A DNA stretch of 64,000 nt from Elusimicrobiota bacterium (lineage in GTDB: Bacteria > Elusimicrobiota > Elusimicrobia > UBA1565 > UBA9628): contig JACRDN010000010.1 in NCBI GenBank assembly GCA_016218575.1, positions 1-64,000 on the forward strand, in the 5' to 3' direction. A model generated the notes under the pieces. That model was not told the origin of the DNA and ran no database searches. It saw only the letters and a program-made list of their open reading frames with translations. Shown in pieces: positions 49,053 to 57,282 of this stretch (the first letter of the stretch is position 1; each line of letters starts with the position of its first letter). Made by a program: the position numbers and the translations under genes.

Positions 49053-50766
49053 AAAGACATCTCTGCTCGCCTGGCGCGGGTATGTCGCCCACGCCCTCCT
49101 GTTCTACCGGCAGAATGACCTGCGCGGCTTTGGCGAGCTTCTGGCGATAGGAAGGAAGTTTCCTTGGAGCGCCGGGCGGGCCCCATCCTGGCCGGGAGGC
49201 GAGGCCGGGCTCCTGCTCCGACGCGGGCTTTTGCGCCGCGAGCGCTATTGGGGCTCTTTTCGCTTGGGGCCGGAAGCCCTGGCGGACTTCGAGCGCGCCG
49301 CCGCCTTGGAGCCGAAGAACGCCTGGTGCCGGCTCCTTTCCGGCATGGCCCATGAGATGGCGCGGCGCTACGCGCGCGCGATCGTCTGCTTTGAAGAAGC
49401 CATGGCGCTCGAGCCGTCCTGGAACTGGCCTTGGATCCTGCGCGGGATATGCCGTTGGTACATGGCAGATTTCGAGGGCTGTGTCGCGGACTGCCGGTGC
49501 GCCTCGCGGCTCGAGCCCAAGGACGAGTTGGCCCTTCTTTTCATGGCCCGGGCCAAGGCCGACCTCAAGGACCGTTCCTTGGTCGGGGATTTGGATCGGG
49601 CGCTGAAGCTGGCTCCCAAGTCGGGGTTCGCTCTGTCCTGGCGGGGCCGGGCCTTGTTCGTGATGAAGAAAACCCCCGAGTCCTTGCGGGAGCTCGAGCG
49701 CTCGATAAAGCTTCTGCCCCGCTACGACCGCGGCTACTCCTGGCTCGGGGTCTCGTGCGCGGAGCTCGGCCGCCACGCCCGCGCCGCGCGCCTCCTAAAA
49801 AAGGCCCGTAAGCTCAACCCTTACTACCCCACCACTCTCTACCCCTTGGCCGAGGCCTGCTTCAAGCTCGGGTGGGTGGATGAGGCGGGCCGGGCGCTGA
49901 GAGCCGCGGCCTTCATTGACCGGCAAGGGGTTTGGGTCGAGCATCGCATCAGCATGAGTCACCCGAACCCCGCCTGCCGGCGCTCTTTGAAGGGCTTAAG
50001 CGACTATATAGAGGAAAGGCCGCGCGCGGCCTGGGCCTGGGCCTGGCGGGGGCAGACGAGGCTCCTCCTCCAGGAATATTTCGCGGCCTTGGAAGATTTG
50101 GACCGTTCGCTCAAGCTCGCTCCCAGGGCGCCTTGGCCTTATGTCTGGAAGGGGGAAGCCCTGCGCCGCCTCGGCTATCCCAATGAGGCCTTGTCCTCGT
50201 TCGACAAGGCCTTGGCGCTCGACGCCGGCCTTGGCTGGGCTTTCGCGGCGAAAGGGCATTGCCTTCTCTCTCTGGGGCGGACGCAGGAGGCCCTGGAGGC
50301 TCTCAATGCGTCCCTTGTCCTTCAAGGCCAGTCTCCCCAAGCCCTGGCTTGGCGGGGAGAGGCCCTCTGCCGCTTGGAGCGTTGGCAGGAGGCGATCCCA
50401 GACCTCAAACAGGCCCTCGAGCTCTACCCTCATGCCCGCTGGATTTACCGCTGGCTGTGCCAGGCCCACATCAAGAACGGGGATCTCGCCTCGGCGGCCG
50501 ATGCCCTCAACAGCTATGCCGCGGGGCTTTGCGTGCTCGAAGGGGAGAATCGGGATCCCCTCGAGCAGCTTCGGCGCATGCCCCAGGAGGGAGGGGACAG
50601 CATGGCGCATTGGCTGGGGATGGGCTTCAAGAGCCTGCGCGAGGGGGACTTTCGCCGCGCCCTGGAGCTCGCCGGCCGCGCGCTTGACTTCAGCTTCGAT
50701 CCCGCCTCCAAGCCCGCGCTCTGGCTGCGGGATCGGGCGCATGAGAATTTGGGGGCGTTCGCATGA
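49039..50766 (+). CDS. TPR protein, TTG start
   Basis: A 575-residue TPR protein. The best start is TTG 49039, overlapping the preceding gene by 14 nt; there is no in-frame ATG before the first repeat. About 13 repeats of the Trp-rich type follow (for example AWAWRGQTRLLLQEYFAALEDLDRSLKL). The centre contains a non-repeat stretch around HRISMSHPNPACRRSLKGLSDYIEERPR. It ends at ATGA, overlapping the second halogenase-like gene by 4 nt, the same TPR-halogenase coupling in reverse order as at 39969. Probably a cytosolic scaffold. Confidence 0.72.
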   Translation: MPPSEKTSLLAWRGYVAHALLFYRQNDLRGFGELLAIGRKFPWSAGRAPSWPGGEAGLLLRRGLLRRERYWGSFRLGPEALADFERAAALEPKNAWCRLLSGMAHEMARRYARAIVCFEEAMALEPSWNWPWILRGICRWYMADFEGCVADCRCASRLEPKDELALLFMARAKADLKDRSLVGDLDRALKLAPKSGFALSWRGRALFVMKKTPESLRELERSIKLLPRYDRGYSWLGVSCAELGRHARAARLLKKARKLNPYYPTTLYPLAEACFKLGWVDEAGRALRAAAFIDRQGVWVEHRISMSHPNPACRRSLKGLSDYIEERPRAAWAWAWRGQTRLLLQEYFAALEDLDRSLKLAPRAPWPYVWKGEALRRLGYPNEALSSFDKALALDAGLGWAFAAKGHCLLSLGRTQEALEALNASLVLQGQSPQALAWRGEALCRLERWQEAIPDLKQALELYPHARWIYRWLCQAHIKNGDLASAADALNSYAAGLCVLEGENRDPLEQLRRMPQEGGDSMAHWLGMGFKSLREGDFRRALELAGRALDFSFDPASKPALWLRDRAHENLGAFA

Positions 50767-53120
50767 GCATGAAGGAGGCTTACGATCTCGTGGTGATCGG
50801 AGCGGGCCCAGCCGGGACCACCATGGCCACTGTGGTCAAGAAATACAACCCCGAGGCCAAGGTTCTCATCATCGAGAAAAGTCCGTTTCCAAGGCATCAT
50901 ATTGGAGAGTCCCTCCTGCCGGGCATGATCCCGGTCCTCAAGGAGATGGGGGTTTTCGACAAGATCAACGCCGTGGGATTTCCAAAAAAATTCGGGGTGG
51001 TGTTCGTTTGGGGGAAGAACCGGGAGCCTTGGGACGCCGACTTCAATAACCTCAACCTCGAGATGCTCGAAAAATACGGCAGCCTTCTCGACACCGAGTT
51101 CTCTTGGCAAGTCCTTCGATCTCGATATGATGAGATACTTCTGGATCACGCCCGGGAATGCGGGGCGGAGGCGTGGATGGGCTTCAAGGCGGTGGAGCCG
51201 GTCGAGAAAGGCGGCGAGATTCGCGGCCTCATCGTGGAGTCGCCCGAAGGGCGCCGCATCGAGCTCGCCTCCCGGATGCTGGCCGACTGCAGCGGGCAGA
51301 ATGGTTTTCTCTCCCGCGCAAGGCGGACCCGCCAATACCGAGAGGATTTGAAGAATATCGCCGGCTACGCTTATTTCAAGGGCGCCCGCTGGAAATTCGA
51401 GTATGCCGGGCATCCGGACAAGACCAAGATATTCGTGTGCTCCACGCCCCAAGGCTGGTTTTGGTACATTCCGCTGTCTCGCGACATGATATCGGTGGGC
51501 TTGGTTTCCAAGGCCGATTACGTGCGGGAGCGCAAGGTGTCGGATTTTAGAGAATTCTTCTTCGAGTCTCTGCGCTCCTGCTCGGAGATATGGCCGCTTC
51601 TGGAAGAGGCGAGCCTCATGAGGGGAGTGGACCCGACCGAGCCGGAAAAGGATTTTTTCACGGCCGGAGATTGGTCCTACGCCAATGAGAACGCCTGCGG
51701 GCCGGGGTGGCTGGCGGCGGGCGATGCGGCTTTCTTCCTTGATCCTCTTCTTTCCTCGGGAGTGATGATGGCGCACATCTCCGGTCACCGGGCGGCCTAC
51801 GCGCTCAGTACCGCCTGGCGCTTGAAAGATAAGGGGCTGGGGAAGCTTCTATGGAACGATTACGATCGCTTCTGCAAGGAAATCGCCGGCTCCTTCATGG
51901 CCTTGATCGAGTTCTGGTACCATAATGATCCGAATGCGCGCTCGTGGTGGAGAAAGGCCAGGCAGGCCATGGGCCGGGCGTCTCCTCTGGATTTATCCGA
52001 CAAGATGTCCTTCGTGGCCGTGGCCTCGGGCCTTACCTATTATTTCGAGAGAGCCTACACCTCTCAGACCCTTCTTTTCGGCGCCTCCGGCCAACATCAT
52101 CCTTGGCAATGGGAAGGGACCAAGCTCGAGCTCAAGCGCTGGACCCGCCAGATACTGGCCATCGTGGAAACGGGCTTCATGGGACACCCCACGACCCTGG
52201 AGGAAAACGCCCTCCGGGCGAGCGAGAAGTCCGCCATGAAAGAACTGCCCGACTCCTGGATTCCTTTTTGGAAGCTGCCCAGGAAACTCTCCTGGACCTT
52301 TCTGCCTAGAGCCCAATCCGGCCGCCTGTACCCCATCAAGCGCCTTGAGATAGTTAAAACCGAGTCGCGCGAGCCTTCGGCGCGGGCCGTCAATCCCAAG
52401 AGAATCCTGCCCGGCTCCTATGCCGCGGTGCTGGGATTGCTGAACGGCCGGCGAAGCATCTCGGCGATCAAGAGCGTCCTTGGGCTCAGGCGAGGCCTTC
52501 CCCGTGATATCATCGAGGGACAGGTCTTCCGCCTGCTCAAGGACTTGTCGGTCCTGGGAGCCGTGGACTTTAAGAAGGGGGCGGAGGGGCGCTCCTCTCA
52601 AGCCAAGGGTTCGCCTGTCTGGAGGCTTTTCCGGGAGGGGGAGCGGGCCTTGGCGCAAGGGGAGGTGGACAGGGCCGAGGGGCTGCTCTGCCGCACTATC
52701 GAGCTCGGGCTTAAGAAGCCCTGGGCGTACGCCTTGAGGGGCGAGGCTCGCCGCCACCAAGGGCGCCTCGATGAGGGATTAAAGGACCTCAACGAGGCCG
52801 TGCACTTCCTTGACCTGCCCGCCGCGTCTTCCGACCGCGGCGCGCTCGCGAGACAAGCCCGCGAATTCGAGTGCCTCATCGAGAAAAGCTGGCTGGAGGA
52901 CCGCGTCCTGGTGTTTCGAGCCAAGCTGAATCTCGCGCTGGGCCGGGCCGCGGCGGCCAAGGCGGATGCCGAGAGGGCGCTGGAGGCCAACCCCAGGCAG
53001 TCGGAGGCCTTGGTGCTCAGAGCCAAGGCCTGCGCGGCTTTGGGAGATTTGGCCTCGGCCCGGACGGATCTAAAAAAAGCCTTGGTGATCGAGGGCTCAG
53101 GGCGATGCGGGGAGGGATGA
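50763..53120 (+). CDS. Flavin-dependent halogenase-PqqD/RRE-like-TPR fusion (2)
   Basis: A 785-residue protein in three parts. Residues 1-525: halogenase-like FAD domain with GAGPAG near residue 13-18, HHIGESLLPG, K76 in FPKKFGV, W232-F-W-Y-I-P237 (WxWxIP) and GDAAFFLDPLLSSGV. Residues about 540-620: winged-helix PqqD/RRE-like segment (NPKRILPGSYAAVLGLLNGRRSISAIK... VFRLLKDLSVLGAVDF). Residues about 625-785: three or four TPRs (LFREGERALAQGEVDRAEGLL... ALRGEARRHQGRLDEGLKDLNEAV). It is closely related to the 38254 protein across the first two parts. It is the last gene of the 26-gene run. Flavin reductase partner not visible. Confidence 0.8.
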   Translation: MSMKEAYDLVVIGAGPAGTTMATVVKKYNPEAKVLIIEKSPFPRHHIGESLLPGMIPVLKEMGVFDKINAVGFPKKFGVVFVWGKNREPWDADFNNLNLEMLEKYGSLLDTEFSWQVLRSRYDEILLDHARECGAEAWMGFKAVEPVEKGGEIRGLIVESPEGRRIELASRMLADCSGQNGFLSRARRTRQYREDLKNIAGYAYFKGARWKFEYAGHPDKTKIFVCSTPQGWFWYIPLSRDMISVGLVSKADYVRERKVSDFREFFFESLRSCSEIWPLLEEASLMRGVDPTEPEKDFFTAGDWSYANENACGPGWLAAGDAAFFLDPLLSSGVMMAHISGHRAAYALSTAWRLKDKGLGKLLWNDYDRFCKEIAGSFMALIEFWYHNDPNARSWWRKARQAMGRASPLDLSDKMSFVAVASGLTYYFERAYTSQTLLFGASGQHHPWQWEGTKLELKRWTRQILAIVETGFMGHPTTLEENALRASEKSAMKELPDSWIPFWKLPRKLSWTFLPRAQSGRLYPIKRLEIVKTESREPSARAVNPKRILPGSYAAVLGLLNGRRSISAIKSVLGLRRGLPRDIIEGQVFRLLKDLSVLGAVDFKKGAEGRSSQAKGSPVWRLFREGERALAQGEVDRAEGLLCRTIELGLKKPWAYALRGEARRHQGRLDEGLKDLNEAVHFLDLPAASSDRGALARQAREFECLIEKSWLEDRVLVFRAKLNLALGRAAAAKADAERALEANPRQSEALVLRAKACAALGDLASARTDLKKALVIEGSGRCGEG

Positions 53121-53202
53121 GGAGGCCTCGGAGGAGGGGGGCAGAATCGGGACCTCCACGGGTTTCGGCGGATTTCATTCAGTCTTGAGGTGAAGCATGC
53201 AA

Positions 53203-53208
53203 TATAAT
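53203..53208 (+). promoter_or_regulatory. Perfect -10 box before the WD40 remnant
   Basis: TATAAT at 53203-53208, 17 nt upstream of ATG 53226. There is no good -35 at the right distance (TTGAGG lies only 12 nt upstream). It suggests that transcription starts anew after the large operon. Confidence 0.4.
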
Positions 53209-53225
53209 AGAATCTCGCCGCCCCA

Positions 53226-53372
53226 ATGAAATGGATTGTCTGTTTGAGTCTTTTGTTTGGGCCCCGCGCGGCGCGTTCTTCCCTGCTCCCTCGCTCCCCG
53301 GACGGCCGCCGAGCCGTTTCTGGCGGCTGGGACGGCATCATTCGGGTTTGGGACCTTGGCGGCCTGCCTTGA
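53226..53372 (+). pseudogene. Signal peptide plus single WD40-like blade; probable frameshifted 5' end of the next gene
   Basis: From ATG 53226 a 48-codon frame reads a signal-peptide-like start (MKWIVCLSLLFG) and then SPDGRRAVSGGWDGIIRVWDLGG, a near-ideal WD40 repeat blade, before a TGA at 53370. A TATAAT box lies just upstream. The TPR gene continues in another frame from 53459. The simplest reading is that a secreted WD40/TPR gene suffered indels (or the assembly has errors) in the 53.3-53.45 kb stretch. The 338 bases 53121-53458 hold only this and the -10 box. Confidence 0.4.
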
Positions 53373-53458
53373 GCCCAAGGCCTTCCCGCGCGAGCTGCCG
53401 GTCTCACCTTTCCCGCAGCACCCAACGCCTTAAGCGCGGGGAAAGTTCCGCGGCTTGG

Positions 53459-54865
53459 ATGGAGCTCATGAAAGCTTACGCGCTCAATCCAAGCTTCATG
53501 TTTTCCTACGCGGAGGCTAGGAAGGAACAGCCCGCCAAGCTCCATCGCGACAATCCCGAAGAAGTTTCCTCCGCGGAGCTCCTGCCCCACGTCGAGCGTT
53601 GGCTCGGGGCGAGCCCCAGTAGGGCCGAGGCCTGGGCCTGGCGCGGTCTTTTAAGAAGGCGCGGGGGCGATTACCGCGGCGCGGTGCGCGATTTGCGCCG
53701 CGCCTGGAGCCTTGGGGCGCGCGACCCGATGATTCTCGCTTGGCGGGGGGAAGCGAGGCTGCAGGCGGGCGACGCCGCGGGCATGGCGGAGCTCGAAAGG
53801 GCCGCGACCCTGGGGGGGCGGGCCTGGATTCACGCCTGGTTGGGCAGAGCCAAGGTATCCTTCGCCAGGAGCCCTCAAGCGCTCGTTTCATTCGACCGGG
53901 CCCTGGAGCTGGAGCCAGACAACGGCTGGTATCTGGCTTGGCGGGCGGAGGCCAAGAGGATCCTCGGAATTCATGACGGGATGCTTGAAGACTTCGATCG
54001 GGCCCTGGCCCAAGATCCCGGCTACGATTACGCGGCCTGGGTGCGGACCTGGCGGGGCTTGGCCTGTCTCAAGGTCGGCAGTATGAAGGAAGCCTTGAGG
54101 GATTTTAGCGCAGCCTTGGAGGGAAAGCCCTCCTACGCATTGGCTTGGAATGGGCTGGCAAGGGCCCATTGGAATTTGGGCCGCCTGAAGTCCTGGGCCG
54201 TGGATATGGATCGGGCGGCGGTATTGGATCCGAAATACGTGGAGCTATGGTTTTCCCGCCCGCCGGCGGAGCTCGAGACCTTCGCGTGCCGCCTGGAAGT
54301 CGTTAAGCCCTCGACCGCCATGCGGCGCTGGAGGGGTTTTTTCCTGCTTCTCTTGGGCCGCTTGAATGAGTCTTGCAAAGAGTTGGAGTCGGCGGCGTCC
54401 CGTGAAAGCGGCAATGTTTGGGGCTGGGCCTGGCTGGGCTTGGCCGCCGCCCAGGCCGGCAGGCACGAGGAGGCTTCGTCGCGCTACGAGAGATTCCTGG
54501 AGATACATCCGGGCAATCCCCTGGTCCTGGCCTGGAGGGCCAAGGCCTTCCTGGCCCAGGGCCGGATTGAGGAGGCTTTGGCGGATTTCCAGGAGTCCGT
54601 CCGGAGCGATCCTCGCTTCGCCTGGATTTTGACCGACCTTGGTCGCGTCGAGCTCCTCTTCGGCCGCCCCGCGCCGGCCGCCAGCCATTTGGAGAAGGCC
54701 TTACTCATGGACGGCCGTGACGCGCTGGCCTGGGCGGATCTGTCCGAGGCTTTTCGCCGGCTGGGAAAAAGAAGGGCAGGCCGGCGGGCTCTTAAGCGCG
54801 CCCTTGAAGAGGGTTCGGAGGCGGCCCGTTGCCGTCTCAAGGAGTGGGAGCGCTCGGTTTGTTGA
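53459..54865 (+). CDS. TPR protein, 5' end uncertain
   Basis: A 468-residue TPR protein counted from ATG 53459; the frame is open further upstream to ATG 53231, but that part is Arg/Ser/Pro-rich and looks non-coding in this frame. About ten Trp-rich repeats follow (AWAWRGLLRRRGGDYRGAVRDLRRAW, WYLAWRAEAKRILGIHDGMLEDFDRAL). The C-terminus ends RCRLKEWERSVC. The upstream WD40-like remnant in another frame suggests that the original N-terminus was different and exported. It is separated from the main operon by about 340 bp, so it is probably a separate transcript. Confidence 0.65.
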   Translation: MELMKAYALNPSFMFSYAEARKEQPAKLHRDNPEEVSSAELLPHVERWLGASPSRAEAWAWRGLLRRRGGDYRGAVRDLRRAWSLGARDPMILAWRGEARLQAGDAAGMAELERAATLGGRAWIHAWLGRAKVSFARSPQALVSFDRALELEPDNGWYLAWRAEAKRILGIHDGMLEDFDRALAQDPGYDYAAWVRTWRGLACLKVGSMKEALRDFSAALEGKPSYALAWNGLARAHWNLGRLKSWAVDMDRAAVLDPKYVELWFSRPPAELETFACRLEVVKPSTAMRRWRGFFLLLLGRLNESCKELESAASRESGNVWGWAWLGLAAAQAGRHEEASSRYERFLEIHPGNPLVLAWRAKAFLAQGRIEEALADFQESVRSDPRFAWILTDLGRVELLFGRPAPAASHLEKALLMDGRDALAWADLSEAFRRLGKRRAGRRALKRALEEGSEAARCRLKEWERSVC

Positions 54866-54889
54866 CTGGCTTTGAGCATTTGATATAAG
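54862..54889 (+). promoter_or_regulatory. Promoter of the secreted beta-propeller-like gene
   Basis: TTGACT at 54862-54867, a 16-bp spacer, then TATAAG at 54884-54889, followed 40 nt later by ATG 54930. It overlaps the stop of the TPR gene. Confidence 0.55.
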
Positions 54890-54929
54890 CTACACGGCCG
54901 CGAAATCGAAACCTGGGGGTGTTGCGCGC

Positions 54930-56483
54930 ATGCCAAAGTGTTTCCGCAAGGCGGTATTCTTCTTTGTCGTTTCCGGGCTCGGAGCTTCCGCGGCCTTGGC
55001 CGGCTTGGCATGGGGCCCTTTCCCTCTTTACGTCGCCAATAACCTGCCCAGCGGCAAGAAGGATAACGAGCGCTACTCCCGCGCTGTTTCCGACGGAGCG
55101 GGGGGCACGTTCATGGTTTGGGTGGCTTCCGACATGCTCGAGGACACGCCGCTCCAGGTTTACGGCCAGCATTTGGGCCCGAAGGGCGAGAAGCTGTGGA
55201 ATCGGGGCGATCCTCTCCTGCTGGCCTCAAATCCAGACAAGGATTTGTGGAACCTTTGGCTTGTCAACGACGGAAAGGGCGGAGTTTTGGTGGCTTACAG
55301 CACCTTGGAAAATGACCCCTCGACGGGTTCGCGCAGCGGCCCCCTTTTCATTCAGCGTTTCGACCGCGAAGGGCGTTCGATCTGGGCCTCTCCGACCCGC
55401 GCGGCCGGCGGAGCGGACAATTACCTGCTGCTGGCTGACGGGGAGGGAGGGGCGACCTCCCTGGCCTCGGCGAAGGGCCGAGAATCCGATTCTGTGTTCG
55501 TCTTCCGGGTGGACGCATCCGGGAGGCTGGTTTACAATAAAAAGCTTTACGATACGCCCACGGCTCCTCCGGTCTTTTGGGCGGATTTGGGCATCTCGGG
55601 AGTCGCCAAAAGCGGCGAGGCCCTGTTCGTGATCGCGGACAGCCACTTGTCCAAGCGCTTCGCGGAGATTTTTTCCATCCATGTCTCCCGAGTCGGCGCC
55701 TACCGGGTCAACCGTTTGAGTTCCGGCTACCCGGCGGGAATGAACGAGTCGTGGCCCTGCGCCCGCTATTTGACGGCGGCGGCCGACGGGGCGGGCGGGG
55801 CCTACGTGGTTTGGGCGGGCTGGCACGATGGCGGACAGAGCCTGCATCTGGCGCGAGTGGACGGACGCGGCCGCCTCAAGCCGTCCTGGGGGGCAAGGGC
55901 CGTTTCAATAGACGGAGACCCGGCCTCCTATAAGTTCAACCTGTTCTCCAAAGTAGACGGAGAAGGCGGCCTTCTTCTTCAGTACGCCGCCAGGCCCGCT
56001 GGCCCTTTCAAGAACGGATGCTCCGGTCCGGAATGCTCCGCGCCCGCGGGGCGCCGCCACCCGGTCTGCAACGAGGCCGCGCGATTCGTGAGCGCCGGCT
56101 CGGAGACGGAGTCTTCCGCGAGCCTCTGGCTTGCGAGGTTTTCTCCGGGGAAGGTCGCTGCCGCGGAGTTCGCCCTGGCGGTCGCAGCAAGCATCACGCA
56201 GGATCAGCATGACATGCTGGCCAACGGCGGCGCGTTTTATTCGTCCTGGGTCGATTACGCGACTCGGGACGTCTTGGCGCGCAGGATCGATCGAAACGGC
56301 GCGGCCTCCGGCCCGGGCGTGGTCCTGGGAAGCTATAAAGGCGAGGGGTCCTTGGGCATCACGGCCATGCCCGAGTCGGGCGGGGGCGTCGTGGTGGCTT
56401 GGAAGCAGGAGGGGAACCTGTACGTCCAGGCCATCACTCCAGGCTCCGTCTCGCCGCCGACCGGGAGCAGAACAGTCCCGTGA
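54930..56483 (+). CDS. Secreted beta-propeller-like protein of unknown function
   Basis: A 517-residue protein with a signal peptide (residues 1-25, hydrophobic AVFFFVVSGLGASAALA). The mature part consists of recurring strands of the form DGAGGTFMVWVAS, DGKGGVLVAYST, DGEGGATSLAS, DGAGGAYVVWAGW, ESGGGVVVAWKQ, each about 60-100 residues apart: an Asp-Gly-x-Gly-Gly beta-blade pattern like that of propeller-type exported proteins. Two Cys pairs near residues 365-385 may form disulfides. No catalytic motif is recognised. It overlaps the convergent gene at its 3' end by 50 nt and has its own promoter. Confidence 0.65.
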   Translation: MPKCFRKAVFFFVVSGLGASAALAGLAWGPFPLYVANNLPSGKKDNERYSRAVSDGAGGTFMVWVASDMLEDTPLQVYGQHLGPKGEKLWNRGDPLLLASNPDKDLWNLWLVNDGKGGVLVAYSTLENDPSTGSRSGPLFIQRFDREGRSIWASPTRAAGGADNYLLLADGEGGATSLASAKGRESDSVFVFRVDASGRLVYNKKLYDTPTAPPVFWADLGISGVAKSGEALFVIADSHLSKRFAEIFSIHVSRVGAYRVNRLSSGYPAGMNESWPCARYLTAAADGAGGAYVVWAGWHDGGQSLHLARVDGRGRLKPSWGARAVSIDGDPASYKFNLFSKVDGEGGLLLQYAARPAGPFKNGCSGPECSAPAGRRHPVCNEAARFVSAGSETESSASLWLARFSPGKVAAAEFALAVAASITQDQHDMLANGGAFYSSWVDYATRDVLARRIDRNGAASGPGVVLGSYKGEGSLGITAMPESGGGVVVAWKQEGNLYVQAITPGSVSPPTGSRTVP

Positions 56484-57252
56484 TTTCATCGTTCAAGGAT
56501 TGACAGGCGCCAGGGCCGTCTCCCATGAGCAGACGGCAGTAAAGGGATGCGCCGCAAGCGCCGACGTCGCGGCTCTGATAAGCTTTTCGATAGCGGACGA
56601 GTTCAAGGCAACGCTCCACGCGGTAAGGCGAGCGCAGGCCCATGCAAGCGGCTTCGTCCTCCCCGTAGCCGTAGCGGAACAGAGCCCGGCATTCTCCCAG
56701 GCTCGTGCGCGACCTAAAATGCGGCAGGAGCGCGGCGCAGGCGCCTTCCAGGTCCGCTCGTTTTTGGGAATACCTAGCGATGATTCGACATGCCTTGTCG
56801 AAAGATTCTTTCTTGAACGGACCTTCATCTCCCGGCCTGCGGTACGAGTTTTCCTTCAGGCAGGCCTCGATGATGCCCGGGCTTGCCTGAAGTCGGGCGC
56901 GGTCAAAGACCCATAAATAGAAATCCCTGCGGCAGCTGTATGCGGCAGGGAAGACGCCTGGCCCGCCCTTCCGGGCGTTCTTCTCCTCATCGAGGAAAGC
57001 CAGGCGGTCGCAGATTGCAGGCAGTCCGGAGGAGAAGGCTCGGCAGGCGTAATATCGGATGAGGGGCCTCCTGAGAGAAGGTTCCTCGTCCAAGGCGGAG
57101 GACGATAGCCTCCCGCCTTTTATTTCATCGAGCACTTTTTGCGCGCTGTAGGCCTCGGAACAGAAAGGGGAGGGCCGCCTCCCATCGCCTGGCGCGGGGG
57201 CTGCCCAAAGCGATGCGGCCAAGAAAGGGCTTAAAATAATGCCGGTTTGCAT
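56434..57252 (-). CDS. Secreted Cys-rich protein of unknown function (A)
   Basis: A 272-residue protein beginning with a signal peptide (MQTGIILSPFLAASLWAAPAPG). The mature part is helical with about 14 Cys spaced 10-25 residues apart. The C-terminal segment CLELVRYRKAYQSRDVGACGASLYCRLLMGDGPGACQ... aligns with CQAVAAFRQAREARDPALCGAHEECRWMLAPSLESCE of the divergent neighbour at 57283, so the two are paralogues. ATG 57252 was preferred because it opens the signal peptide; codons upstream run antisense into the neighbour. Only 30 bp separate the two start codons. Confidence 0.65.
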   Translation of the reverse strand: MQTGIILSPFLAASLWAAPAPGDGRRPSPFCSEAYSAQKVLDEIKGGRLSSSALDEEPSLRRPLIRYYACRAFSSGLPAICDRLAFLDEEKNARKGGPGVFPAAYSCRRDFYLWVFDRARLQASPGIIEACLKENSYRRPGDEGPFKKESFDKACRIIARYSQKRADLEGACAALLPHFRSRTSLGECRALFRYGYGEDEAACMGLRSPYRVERCLELVRYRKAYQSRDVGACGASLYCRLLMGDGPGACQSLNDEITGLFCSRSAARRSLE

Positions 57253-57282
57253 TGAGGAGATAGAAAATATAGCATAACGCGC

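Noticed and set aside
18519-53120. The locus as a phage-defence island or prophage
   Set aside because: No nucleases, helicases, toxins, integrase or structural phage genes; the gene content is maturases, a precursor peptide and scaffolds.
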